From NCBI GenBank assembly GCA_006969385.1, contig CP030884.1, positions 1 to 64,000 of the forward strand: a stretch of 64,000 nt of DNA, written 5' to 3'. The notes under the pieces are model-generated. The model was not told where the DNA came from and ran no database searches. It worked only from the letters and a program-made list of their open reading frames with translations. Below are positions 27,769-36,497 of this stretch, piece after piece. The first letter of the stretch is position 1, and each line of letters opens with the position of its first letter. Position numbers and translations under genes: made by a program. The DNA comes from Planctomycetaceae bacterium (GTDB taxonomy: Bacteria > Planctomycetota > Phycisphaerae > UBA1845 > UTPLA1).

Positions 27769-30249
27769 TCAGGGCTCTAACTCGGACTGCCAGCGCCGCA
27801 CATCGCGTACCGCCGCCGCTTTCGGACCCAAGCTCGACTCCAGTTGTTCGGCGGCATTGCTTAGCATCTGCAAGGCGGCAGGCGAACGATCTGATTTTGC
27901 GCGCAGAATGGCTGCTTGCGCCCAAATAGTATGCCAATCCGCTGCGCCGCGTGCTTCGGCTTGCATGGCCGCGGCGTCTTGCAATGTGGTCGCCGCCGCA
28001 CGATCACCATCGTTTAATTGCAACAGGCCGGTCAGCATCAGCGAATCGGCAAGATCGCCGTTTACGGTAGGCAACGCGCCGGCTGCAACCAGTTTCTGCC
28101 GCATCTCCAACGCATCGCTGCACCATCGACGGGCCGCATCGAAATCGTCCATGCGGTAATACGTTAGGGCCAAGCTGTGCATCGCGCGGGCTCGGAACGG
28201 GTGATCGTCGCCCAAACCCTGCCGCAAAATCTCGACGGCGCGAGCGAATTCTTCGGCGGCCTCCATATAGTTGCCCATGTCGTATAGCAACTTGCCGAAG
28301 TTGTTGGCGCTCTTGGCATTATCCGGATGCACGTCGTCGAGCGTGTTGGCGCGTAATGTGCGCGACTCGCGATAATACAACGCCGCCGTCTCAAACTCGC
28401 GCAACTGTCGATGCAACGCGCCAAGGTTGTTCAGCGTTTGCGCAACATCGTTGCGGGCGGTCTGCAGGCGCTGCTGCTTGGCGTCGCCGGTGGCGACCAG
28501 TTTCGCCAAAATATCGCGACGTAACTGTAACGCTTCGTTGTAACGCTGCTTGGCAAGGACGCTGTCGCCCGCCTGCTTCGCGACGAGGCCCAAGTTGTTC
28601 AACATACCCGCCGTTCGTGCCGTGGCGTTTTGATCGCGATAGATCGACAGTGCGGCCTCGAAATGCTCCGCCGCCTTTTGAACCTCGCCGCTCTGATAGA
28701 AGATGTTTTCGCCCAATCCCGCGTGGCTATCCGCCGTTTCCAGCGCGTTGCGACCGAGCCGCTCTCGCCGCACGTCCAGCGCAAAGCGAAAATGTTTGTC
28801 GGCCTTGTCGTATTCGCCGAACGCTTGATATGTTTCGGCTAATGTATGACGCACCCCCGCCGCCACGATCGGGTCGTCGGTCAGCTGGTCCTCGATACGG
28901 TGTGCCGCGCCATCCAATGTTTCCAACACAGTGACATCTTTGCCACCCATGCGCCACGGATTGGCCGAAGCGAAAATCTCCTGCACCAGCGTGTTGATAC
29001 GCTGCACCAGGCGCGCCTTTTCCGCCACCTGTTCGGCCTTGTAATACACCACGCCGCTGCCGACGACGATCGAAAGCACCAAGCCCGCCGCCAACGCAAA
29101 CGGCACGCGATGCCGCGCGATCATCTTACGCAACTGATAAACCGTACTCGGTGGTCGCGCTAAAATCGGCAGGTCATTTAAGAAGCGCTCGATATCATCT
29201 TGCAATGCCGCAACCGAGGCATAACGCTCATGCGGATCTTTCGCGAGGGCTTTCAACAGAATCGCCTGCACATCCGTCGGCAGCACCGACTTATCAACAC
29301 GCTGCGGCGGTTGTTCGCAGATCATCCGCACCGCCTCCAACAGCGGCGCTTTGGCGATCGGATACGGCAGCGAACCGGTTAGCAATTCATAAAGAATCAC
29401 GCCCAGCGCATAAACGTCGCTGCGTACGTCAATCAGATCGGGCCGACCCTGCGCTTGTTCGGGGCTCATGTATGCCAACGTGCCGGTAAGCTGACCCGTC
29501 TGCGTATGAATGGAAGGCGACGCTTCATCCGACTCGGTCAATCTTGCCAACCCAAAATCCAATACCTTAGGTTGAATCGACAAGCGCCCCGACGACGTAA
29601 GCGATGCATCACCGGTGCGCCGCGGGCTGCCAACCATGATGTTGCCGGGCTTTAGGTCGCGATGAATCACACCGCGTTGATGGGCGTAACTAATCGCTTC
29701 GCACACCTTAATGAAAACATCAAGCACAACGCGTGTCGTGCGCTCATACAGTTCGGTTTGAATAAACTCATTAAGCGGCACACCCTCGATAAATTCCATC
29801 GCAAAATAGGGGCGACCATCGGGCGTGCGTCCCGCGTCGTAAATCGAGGCGATACCGGCATGATTCAGTCGCGCGAGCGTTTGCACCTCACGTTGAAAGA
29901 GCTTCTGCTGGAGCTCGTCCGCGTATTGACCCGCCAAAATCAGTTTGAGCGCCACGCGCCGCCTCGGTTGAGCCTGCATGGCCTCAAACACGACGCCCAT
30001 GCCGCCCTGCCCGATCTTGCGAACGATTTCATATCCGGGAATTTCGGGTGACGCCGTTGACGTTGACGCGCCGCCGCCTGCTAAGCCAACCGCATCGAGA
30101 TCGCCGAGTAGGTCGCGCATCTCGTCGACCTGATCCTGACACGTCGCGCATTCCGCAACGTGCGCCGCAACCTCGGCGGCGACGATCGGGTCATCCTCCT
30201 CGTCGTGCACCCAGGCCCACAATTGTTCGTGGGACATATCGCAGGTCAT
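27769..30249 (-). CDS. Zinc finger-Ser/Thr kinase-TPR membrane protein
   Basis: The 826-residue protein has an N-terminal anti-sigma-like zinc finger (H30, C34, C37 in AAHVAECATC), a eukaryotic-like kinase domain (about 72-345) with GQGGMGVVFE, Lys102 in VALKLIL, HRDLKPGN (196-203), DFGLARL (231-237) and GTLAYMSPEQ, one membrane helix (about 386-404) and a long TPR region (about 440-820). All catalytic residues are present. Its start overlaps the stop of the sigma factor gene as ATGA, so the two are co-translated. The kinase probably senses or sequesters and regulates that sigma factor (inference from the zinc finger and the coupling). Confidence 0.92.
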   Translation of the reverse strand: MTCDMSHEQLWAWVHDEEDDPIVAAEVAAHVAECATCQDQVDEMRDLLGDLDAVGLAGGGASTSTASPEIPGYEIVRKIGQGGMGVVFEAMQAQPRRRVALKLILAGQYADELQQKLFQREVQTLARLNHAGIASIYDAGRTPDGRPYFAMEFIEGVPLNEFIQTELYERTTRVVLDVFIKVCEAISYAHQRGVIHRDLKPGNIMVGSPRRTGDASLTSSGRLSIQPKVLDFGLARLTESDEASPSIHTQTGQLTGTLAYMSPEQAQGRPDLIDVRSDVYALGVILYELLTGSLPYPIAKAPLLEAVRMICEQPPQRVDKSVLPTDVQAILLKALAKDPHERYASVAALQDDIERFLNDLPILARPPSTVYQLRKMIARHRVPFALAAGLVLSIVVGSGVVYYKAEQVAEKARLVQRINTLVQEIFASANPWRMGGKDVTVLETLDGAAHRIEDQLTDDPIVAAGVRHTLAETYQAFGEYDKADKHFRFALDVRRERLGRNALETADSHAGLGENIFYQSGEVQKAAEHFEAALSIYRDQNATARTAGMLNNLGLVAKQAGDSVLAKQRYNEALQLRRDILAKLVATGDAKQQRLQTARNDVAQTLNNLGALHRQLREFETAALYYRESRTLRANTLDDVHPDNAKSANNFGKLLYDMGNYMEAAEEFARAVEILRQGLGDDHPFRARAMHSLALTYYRMDDFDAARRWCSDALEMRQKLVAAGALPTVNGDLADSLMLTGLLQLNDGDRAAATTLQDAAAMQAEARGAADWHTIWAQAAILRAKSDRSPAALQMLSNAAEQLESSLGPKAAAVRDVRRWQSELEP

Positions 30250-30821
30250 AGCGAATCGAACCCGCTGATCTCGCGCAACTGATCGCGCAGATAGGAAGAC
30301 GCCCGCACCAAGCGCCCTTTGACCGTCGCCTCGGTTACATCGAGCACCGCCGCCATCTCGGTCCGCGACATGCCCTCAAAGTGTTTGAGCATCAACACGC
30401 TGCGATACTCTTCCGGCATAGCGGCGACCAACTGGCGAATCAGTTCGCGCCGCTCGTCGCGCGCCATGCGCGTGCGCGGGCCCGTCGTTTGGCGCGCGAT
30501 ATCGACACCCGTCTTCATCCGTCGATTGTGCGTCGGGCTGCGCTGCCAACGGCGCAGGACATCGAGGCAACCATTACGCGTGACCTTATACAACCAAGGT
30601 CGCAGCGCCCCGTCGATGGCGTGATCGGCACAGGCAAGCTTGGCGAGCGTTTCCTGTACGACGTCTTCGGCGCGACCCTCGTCGCCGAGATAAGAGGAAG
30701 CGTAACGCAACAGCGCATCGCGATAGCGCTGTGCGAGTTGATCGTAGGCCTCGTGCGAACCGGCACGCGCCTTCTCCAGCAGGCGGCGATCTTCCTCGGA
30801 ATGTTGCGATAGGTCGGACAT
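30246..30821 (-). CDS. ECF-like RNA polymerase sigma factor
   Basis: The 191-residue protein directs RNA polymerase to a special promoter set. Region 2 is visible as YLGDEGRAEDVVQETLAKL and LRPWLYKVTRNGCLDVLRRW, and region 4 as MPEEYRSVLMLKHFEGMSRTEMAAVLDVTEATVKGRLVRASSYLRDQL, a helix-turn-helix typical of ECF factors. It is the first gene of an operon with a zinc-finger kinase (ATGA overlap). Planctomycetes have many such sigma/kinase pairs. The target promoter cannot be read from the window. Confidence 0.93.
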   Translation of the reverse strand: MSDLSQHSEEDRRLLEKARAGSHEAYDQLAQRYRDALLRYASSYLGDEGRAEDVVQETLAKLACADHAIDGALRPWLYKVTRNGCLDVLRRWQRSPTHNRRMKTGVDIARQTTGPRTRMARDERRELIRQLVAAMPEEYRSVLMLKHFEGMSRTEMAAVLDVTEATVKGRLVRASSYLRDQLREISGFDSL

Positions 30822-31521
30822 CGTCGATTTCGATTATACCAACTGCCGCTACGGGGAAACGGAGCGGCCCTCGAAATATCGGCAGAATGCGGCACTGGTC
30901 GGATCGAAACTTTCTCGAATCTCGCGAAACCGGCGTCTTGCTCGCGTTTAATCACTGAGATTTAACTCGGAACACGCAGGACGCCGGCACCATCAATCGG
31001 GATTTCGAGCGTCGCGGTCGATACACACAACTTGCATACCTCAAACCGGTGCGGCGCATCTCGCTACCGTCGGCACATTATCAGCCAGAAAATGATGTGG
31101 CCTAATTGCCGACATGCGGTCGACGGTGCACACCGATTCCCGTGTGCGAAAAAGTTTCATTTTTTCCAGTCCACGACGTTGGCTCGCACGTGTCTATATA
31201 CCAGCGAGGAGATGGTTCCGCCTGACCGGGATCGGGATTGGTCCGTGAGCCCGGCGCCAGCCCACCCGGTCGGCGGGATCGTCATGCGTCAATGCAAAAT
31301 GAAAAGTGGAAAATGCAAAATTGGCAGGCGCGCGGGAGAGTTTGATATCTGCGACTTGGGGAGGCTGAATGTTGAATGGCGAATTGAGAATATAGAAATT
31401 GCAAATCAGAATGATGCGATTCAGCGATAACACCAACGGCACCGGTCAAAATCTTAACTTTACGTTTTGCATTTTGAATTTTGAACTTTGTATTCTCCCC
31501 ACTTTCGCTCTTCGCTTTTCG
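30822..31521. other. 700-base gene-free region with heptamer arrays
   Basis: The first 440 bases hold no recognised feature and include the promoter region of the sigma/kinase operon. The last 240 bases carry the degenerate heptanucleotide arrays described separately (31292-31541). Confidence 0.45.
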
Positions 31522-31541
31522 CTATTCCGTTTTCCCCAGCT
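31292..31541. repeat. Degenerate heptanucleotide tandem arrays
   Basis: Three arrays with a 7-base period are seen: 31292-31326 (ATGCAAA, ATGAAAA, GTGGAAA, ATGCAAA), 31365-31422 (CTGAATG, TTGAATG, GCGAATT, GAGAATA and so on) and 31465-31541 (TTTTGCA, TTTTGAA, TTTTGAA, CTTTGTA, then TTCGCTC, TTCGCTT, TTCGCTA). The first two are purine-rich and the third is the inverted, pyrimidine-rich type, so they could pair as a long imperfect hairpin. The third array runs across the stop codon of the next gene. Confidence 0.65.
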
Positions 31542-32553
31542 TCCGCCCCAACCATTCCTCCGCCGTGCCACCTAGCAGCCGCGCCTTTTGCTCGTCATTC
31601 AAGCACGTCATGCCTTCGATCAACTTACCCGGCTCTTGCTCGCCCAATGGAAACGGATAATCCGTGCCCAGCGCGATTTGATTCACGCCGACAAGGTCGA
31701 TCAAAAATCGCAGCGCCGCCGGGTCGTGGACCAACGAGTCAAAGACCATCCGATCGAGATACTTGCGCGGGTTGTGTGGGTTATCTAATGCAACCAAATC
31801 GGGCCGACAATGAAAGCCGTGCTCGATGCGGCCCAGCGTTAACGGAAACGACCCTCCCCCATGCGCGAATGCGATACGAAGCTTCGGCAATTTCTCTAGC
31901 ACGCCGCTAAAGATCAATGAGCAAATTGCACGCGACGTTTCGGCGGGCATGCCCACCAGCCACGGTAACCAATACTTGCGCATATCATCGCGACCCATCA
32001 TCGCCCATGGATGCACAAACACGGCCGCGCCCAATGCGGCGGCGGCTTCGAAGATCGGAAAGAACTTCGCCTCGCTCAGATTCTCGGTATTCACGTTGCT
32101 GCCGATCTGCACCCCGGCAAAGCCGAGGTCTTTCACGCAGCGCTCCAGCTCTTTAATCGCCAACTCCGGCGCTTGCATGGGGATCGTACCCAAACCCACA
32201 AACCGACCGGGATGCGTCCGCACCGTATTGGCGAGATCGTCGTTCAAGATTTGTGACAAGTCATGCGCATGCTCGGGTTGCGCCCAATAGCAAAACATCA
32301 CGGGCACCGTGGACAGCACCTGCACGTCGACACCGGCCGTCTCGCAATCTTCGATCCGCACCGCCGCATCCCAGCAGCGATGTTCGATCGGTCGAAACAC
32401 GCGCCCGTCGATCATCATATTGGCCTTGCCGGGGCTGCAATGATCGAGCGCCACGAACCCGCCGTAGCCATACCGCTCGCGCAGATCGGGCCAAGTCTTC
32501 GGTAGAATGTGCGTATGGATATCGACCTTCAAACAGTCATGGCTCATGCCCAA
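31522..32553 (-). CDS. ACMSD-like amidohydrolase (2-amino-3-carboxymuconate-6-semialdehyde decarboxylase type)
   Basis: The 343-residue protein is a metal-dependent TIM-barrel amidohydrolase. Metal ligands are visible as DIHTHILP near the N terminus, FVHPWAMMG, FAHGGGSFP and GTDYPFPLGE. The run from HGGGSFPLTLGRIEHGFHCRPDL to GTDYPFPLGEQEPGKLIE matches the ACMSD subfamily closely, and length fits (about 330-340). ACMSD decarboxylates an intermediate of tryptophan and 2-nitrobenzoate degradation, diverting it from NAD synthesis. No other kynurenine-pathway gene is in the window, so the true substrate is uncertain. Start either at 32553 or at the second Met (32547). Confidence 0.85.
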   Translation of the reverse strand: MGMSHDCLKVDIHTHILPKTWPDLRERYGYGGFVALDHCSPGKANMMIDGRVFRPIEHRCWDAAVRIEDCETAGVDVQVLSTVPVMFCYWAQPEHAHDLSQILNDDLANTVRTHPGRFVGLGTIPMQAPELAIKELERCVKDLGFAGVQIGSNVNTENLSEAKFFPIFEAAAALGAAVFVHPWAMMGRDDMRKYWLPWLVGMPAETSRAICSLIFSGVLEKLPKLRIAFAHGGGSFPLTLGRIEHGFHCRPDLVALDNPHNPRKYLDRMVFDSLVHDPAALRFLIDLVGVNQIALGTDYPFPLGEQEPGKLIEGMTCLNDEQKARLLGGTAEEWLGRKLGKTE

Positions 32554-32629
32554 GCCCCCGCCGGTACGTGTTAGCGAACGGAGAAAAGGTTACACGAGAG
32601 GTGTGGGGTCGTAAAATAGACGAGCGCCT

Positions 32630-32672
32630 TACTCCCTCTCCCTTGTAGGGAGAGGGCCGGGGTGAGGGTTTC
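32630..32672. repeat. Dispersed palindromic repeat, copy 2
   Basis: The palindrome ACTCCCTCTCCCTTGTAGGG continues with AGAGGGCCGGGGTGAGGG. It matches the element at 26676-26717 in inverted orientation. It lies in the divergent spacer between the ACMSD-like gene and the ribbon gene. Confidence 0.7.
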
Positions 32673-32785
32673 TTCTTCGCTCGCGAGTTTTGACCATGCG
32701 CGTTGCGTTGGATTCAAGTAACGAACGACTGTATTGATAAGGCGAAGAACGGTGCGACATACCAGCCATTTGCCGGTATCAATCA

Positions 32786-33382
32786 ATGCAAACGACCGAA
32801 TCTATACCGCTGATGAAAACGCAAGCTGCGAAACCCAATCTACGACTCAACATCGCCATCGGCATGTCGTTGCTGGCCTGTATCACAACGATTGGTGCGT
32901 GGGCGTTCAGTGTCTTATGCATGTGGCTGCCCCTCGGAAACGAAAAACCAGGCCAGAACTTTTACGCAGCAGTTTATTGTGGAAAAATCGGAGTTGTGGA
33001 TTCCCGAAGAAATGCGACGCATTCACACGGCGCACCGGTAATAGTTCCCACATTCACCTATTTCGGATTTGAGCCGATCAAGGGTGTTTCCATTGAAGAG
33101 CGGCTTGGTCTTGGTTGGCCCGAACTCCCAGAAAAAAAGATGTATCCGCAACAGAAATTTCTTGTCTATCGCTTTCCACTTTGGGTCGCGGTCGCGCCCT
33201 GTATTTTGGTCACTACGATGTTGTTGATTTTAAAGCAACTGCAATTGCGTCGCCCCCAAGCCGGAAGCTGCAAGCGCTGCCGTTATGACCTTACCGGGAA
33301 TCAATCGGGTACGTGCCCGGAATGTGGGCTTGAATGCGATGTCGCTACGCAAGGCGAACTGGAACCAACTCACATTACATAG
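32786..33382 (+). CDS. Membrane-anchored zinc-ribbon protein
   Basis: The 198-residue protein has a first membrane helix (about 22-48), an extracytoplasmic middle of about 80 residues, a second helix (about 131-150) and a ribbon with Cys162, Cys165, Cys177 and Cys180 (CKRC, RYDL, CPECG). This is the same layout as the genes at 1-891, so it is a dispersed paralogue. The start could also be Met10 (MKTQAAKPN). Function unknown; the window holds at least six members of such ribbon-membrane proteins. Confidence 0.72.
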   Translation: MQTTESIPLMKTQAAKPNLRLNIAIGMSLLACITTIGAWAFSVLCMWLPLGNEKPGQNFYAAVYCGKIGVVDSRRNATHSHGAPVIVPTFTYFGFEPIKGVSIEERLGLGWPELPEKKMYPQQKFLVYRFPLWVAVAPCILVTTMLLILKQLQLRRPQAGSCKRCRYDLTGNQSGTCPECGLECDVATQGELEPTHIT

Positions 33383-33429
33383 TCACTCGTGTTTCGGTGG
33401 GTCGAGTACGACCACACCCTACATCTATC

Positions 33430-34911
33430 CTACGCTGACGCCGTCGCCGCCTCTGCCTCAAACGGTCGCTCAAACTTCTCCACCACCACCGCCGCTGCCG
33501 GTCGCGTCATCATCGTTACGGCCACCATCACGATCACTTCCGCGATCAAACACAGCGCCACCGGAAAGACGGGCAACGTTTCCATCCAATCAAAGCGCGG
33601 CAGGTCCGGCGCGTAGAACCAGAGTAACAACCCGTGCCCGACGATGGTGCCGCTTAACACGCCCGCCGCCGTTGAGCGCTGCCAGAAAAACGCGGCGATC
33701 ATGACGGGTACGATCAGCGTGTAACCGCTGAAGGCATATTTTGAAATCGCATAAATCGCATCGAACTTCATCAGCGCGATCGCAAACGCCAGGACTGCGA
33801 ACACGATCACGCAGATGCGCCCCGCCAGCCGCGCGTTTTTATCGTCTTGTCGATGAAACACATCGATCGAGACCAGCGTGCTGACCGTGAGCAGTTGACC
33901 GTCGAGGCTGCTCATCACGGCGGCCAAAATCGCGGCCAGGCCCACGGCACCGAGCCAACCGGGTAGAAAATCGCCCACCAACATTGGCAAGATTCCGTCG
34001 GAGGCCTTGTCTTCCAGCCCCGGAATTGTGACTGCGCCCCACACGCCGATCAGCGTGACAGGCAAGAACAACAGCACCAACGCCCACGGATACAGCTTGA
34101 TCGTGCGCCGCAGCGACGACGCATCTCTGGCGGCCATCAAACGCAAAAACATGTGCGGAAAGGCGATGATGCTGACCGGCCCGATCAAAAAGCCCGTGGC
34201 CCAGATGCCGGGCGGAAAGTTGTGCTGCAACAGTTGCGGCTCTTCGTTCGCGAGGCGCTGCATGAGCGCCGTCGGCCCGCCCAATTCGTTGGCGATGCCC
34301 ACACATGCGATGATCAGAAACACCAAAAAGACCGACGCCTGAAACACGTTGGTCCACGCCGTGCCGCGCATGCCGCCCAGGCTGGTGTACGTGACTGTCA
34401 CGACTGTGACCAACAGCGCCGCGGCTTGGTATGAGAGCCCACCATTACCATCGGCATCACTCGTTAACGTTGAGATCGCGTAACCGCCGCCCATGATGCC
34501 GATCACCACATACGGCACCGTGTAAAGCAGCATCAACAGCAAAATCGCATAGCCCACGGCGGGCGACTGCCAGCGCGCCGCGAACATCTGCGTGGGCGTC
34601 ACACAATTTAGACGTTTGCCGATATTGCAAATCGGATAGCCCAGTAGCACAAAAACCACCACGCCCCAAAACGCCGCCGCCGCGCCGAAGAAGCCGAACA
34701 CGCCCACGCCCTTGTGATAGGCCAAGCCCGGCAAGCCCAACAGCGCGAACGCCGTCACGTTGGTGCCGAACAGCGCCATAAACAACACCAGCGTGCCGAA
34801 GCTGCGACCGGCCAGAAAGTAATCTTCCGCCGACGCCGCACCGCGCCGCGAACTAACGGCGCCGATGCCGAGCAAGATCGCGAGATAGCCGATGACGACG
34901 GCCAGCATCAT
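33430..34911 (-). CDS. Sodium:solute symporter (SSS family)
   Basis: The 493-residue protein is a Na+-coupled transporter with about 13 membrane helices of the LeuT-like fold. Family features are seen: the early SAEDYFLAGRSFG motif after TM1, GTNVTAFALLGLPG in TM2, and TM7-8 with SIDVFHRQDDKNARLAGRICV before the later helices. The start at 34911 overlaps the stop of the preceding small gene as ATGA. The substrate is unknown (the family covers sugars, amino acids, pantothenate and acetate). The C-terminal tail is hydrophilic and Ala/Glu-rich. Confidence 0.9.
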   Translation of the reverse strand: MMLAVVIGYLAILLGIGAVSSRRGAASAEDYFLAGRSFGTLVLFMALFGTNVTAFALLGLPGLAYHKGVGVFGFFGAAAAFWGVVVFVLLGYPICNIGKRLNCVTPTQMFAARWQSPAVGYAILLLMLLYTVPYVVIGIMGGGYAISTLTSDADGNGGLSYQAAALLVTVVTVTYTSLGGMRGTAWTNVFQASVFLVFLIIACVGIANELGGPTALMQRLANEEPQLLQHNFPPGIWATGFLIGPVSIIAFPHMFLRLMAARDASSLRRTIKLYPWALVLLFLPVTLIGVWGAVTIPGLEDKASDGILPMLVGDFLPGWLGAVGLAAILAAVMSSLDGQLLTVSTLVSIDVFHRQDDKNARLAGRICVIVFAVLAFAIALMKFDAIYAISKYAFSGYTLIVPVMIAAFFWQRSTAAGVLSGTIVGHGLLLWFYAPDLPRFDWMETLPVFPVALCLIAEVIVMVAVTMMTRPAAAVVVEKFERPFEAEAATASA

Positions 34912-35129
34912 CGCGCGTCGCTCCGCATGACGCGCAACAGCCACCAACCAAAAGGCACGGTGAGCGCGAGCCAGACGAGGTAATACGCGATGCTGGCGGG
35001 GAGGAAGCCGAAGAGGGGGCGTTGCCAGAACTCCGCCGCCGACGGCGTCGTCCAGAAATACGGCAAGTTGTAAAGGCCCATCAAGGCAAAGAGTGCGATC
35101 GACAGGCTGACCTTGGTGCGTCGCTTCAT
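34908..35129 (-). CDS. Small membrane partner of the symporter (DUF3311-like)
   Basis: The 73-residue protein (start MKRRTKVSLS) has two hydrophobic segments separated by a short loop with YNLPYFW and a terminal VPFGWWLLRVM, resembling small DUF3311-type subunits that precede SSS transporters. The ATGA overlap with the symporter gene indicates co-translation. A longer reading from 35189 is not supported. It probably stabilises or targets the transporter (inference). Confidence 0.75.
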   Translation of the reverse strand: MKRRTKVSLSIALFALMGLYNLPYFWTTPSAAEFWQRPLFGFLPASIAYYLVWLALTVPFGWWLLRVMRSDAR

Positions 35130-35325
35130 AATCTCGATCTTACCGCACTCGCACAGCGACGCACATCGAACTCCGCCCAACCCCACCAATCGATGGTGGT
35201 AAAGGTATTGATCGGCAATATGGTAAATTGGTGCAACTTGGAATCACGAGGCAAAGCGTCGTCATTCATTTCAATAATTTTGTCGCCAAATCAACCACAC
35301 AATCCAAGCACGATATCATCCCATT

Positions 35326-36066
35326 ATGAGTAAAGGGTTCTTGGAAAAGACAGATCACCGCCCCTGGCCGATGCCGTTGTCCCCTTGGATCATGGGCATG
35401 CAATGGCGCGACTTGCTCTTCGCCCATTGGCCGGTGCCGGTTTCGGCGCTGCGCGATCTGATACCGCGCGATTTGGAGATCGACACGTTCGAGGGCGAAG
35501 CGTGGGTGGGTGTGGTGCCGTTGACGATGGCGAACGTGCACGCGCGCTATCTGCCCAAGATGCGCGACTTTCCCGAGTTGAACCTGCGCACCTACGTGCG
35601 CTATCGCGATAAGCCCGGCGTCTGGTTCTTCTCGCTCGACGCCCACAGCCCCTTCGCCGTTTGGTCGGCGCGCACGTTTTTTCACTTACCGTACTTCAAA
35701 GCGCGCATGGCGTGCGACGCTGTGGGCGACGGCTTCCACTACCACAGCGACCGTTACCACCAAGGTGCCGCCCCCGCCAACTTCACCGCCCGCTACCGCC
35801 CCACCGGCGCTGTGTTTTTGTCTCAACCCGACACGCTGGAACAATTTCTGACCGAGCGCTATTGCCTTTACACCGTCGACGCGAATCGACGCATCCGCTG
35901 CGGCGAAATCCACCATGTCCCTTGGCCGCTGCAACCGGCGGAGATTGAGATGGAAACGAACACGCTTGCCGCGGCGTCTGGGATTGAACTACCCGATAGC
36001 GCGCCACATTGTCTCTACGCGCGCGAGTTGGACGTGGTGGCGTGGTTGGCGCGTGCCGTCCACTGA
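35326..36066 (+). CDS. DUF2071 (YqjF-like) protein
   Basis: The 246-residue protein has the DUF2071 layout: WRDLLFAHWPVPVSALRDLIP near the N terminus, the EGEAWVGVVPLTMANVHAR strand, LNLRTYVRYRDKPGVWFFSLDA in the middle, and a LPYFKARM stretch with HYHSDR, then FLTERYCLY near the C terminus. YqjF proteins are cytoplasmic and of unknown biochemical function, with an acetoacetate decarboxylase-like fold. It is a single gene; no clear promoter was found. Confidence 0.85.
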   Translation: MSKGFLEKTDHRPWPMPLSPWIMGMQWRDLLFAHWPVPVSALRDLIPRDLEIDTFEGEAWVGVVPLTMANVHARYLPKMRDFPELNLRTYVRYRDKPGVWFFSLDAHSPFAVWSARTFFHLPYFKARMACDAVGDGFHYHSDRYHQGAAPANFTARYRPTGAVFLSQPDTLEQFLTERYCLYTVDANRRIRCGEIHHVPWPLQPAEIEMETNTLAAASGIELPDSAPHCLYARELDVVAWLARAVH

Positions 36067-36074
36067 GTTTCGCT

Positions 36075-36202
36075 GTGCCACCGTTCTATGAACAGTGCGA
36101 AGCGAGAGTAGTGATTGATGAAATGGGCTGATTCAGTCGTCAGAACGACCATCCACGGTATTCTATCATCGCCGGTGGGCACTGTTCGCAGAATAGCGGC
36201 AC
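36075..36202. mobile_element. MITE-like palindromic element, uninterrupted copy
   Basis: About 128 bases begin with GTGCCACCGTTCTATGAACA and end with the near-inverse sequence of GCGGCAC type. The internal part has a conserved block TTCTATCATCGCCGGTGGGC. A second copy, interrupted by an insertion sequence, lies at 38433-39541. There is no coding potential. Confidence 0.7.
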
Positions 36203-36360
36203 GGAAGTAAGGGCGATTTCTCTACACGGCCATTTGCCACTCATATCTGAATTTCCCGCGCTTCAGCAAAGGAACGTCTGCCGATTGCCCTCCAAAACAT
36301 AACTCTTTTCCGACAGATTCTATCCATTACCATGCGATTCGAGCTAATTAAGAGCATTGA

Positions 36361-36394
36361 AACCGAAATCGGATTTTCTCATGAAGTTTCGGTT
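36361..36394. promoter_or_regulatory. Inverted repeat upstream of the PEP-CTERM gene
   Basis: AACCGAAA and TTTCGGTT form an 8-bp inverted repeat with an 18-base spacer, ending 103 bases before the start of the CHRD/PEP-CTERM gene. It may be an operator; no regulator is known. Confidence 0.3.
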
Positions 36395-36497
36395 ACGGTG
36401 CAAGCCAATCGGCGCGGCGCGACATACGCTTTATACGGTGAGGTAACGTTTGCCTCGCCCTGACCATTCCTTACTCTTTAATAGGGGAGATTGCATC

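Noticed and set aside
26663..28159. Plus-strand open frame of 498 codons
   Set aside because: It is antisense to the CBM-like gene and the end of the kinase gene and has no coherent domain; the opposite strand is clearly coding.
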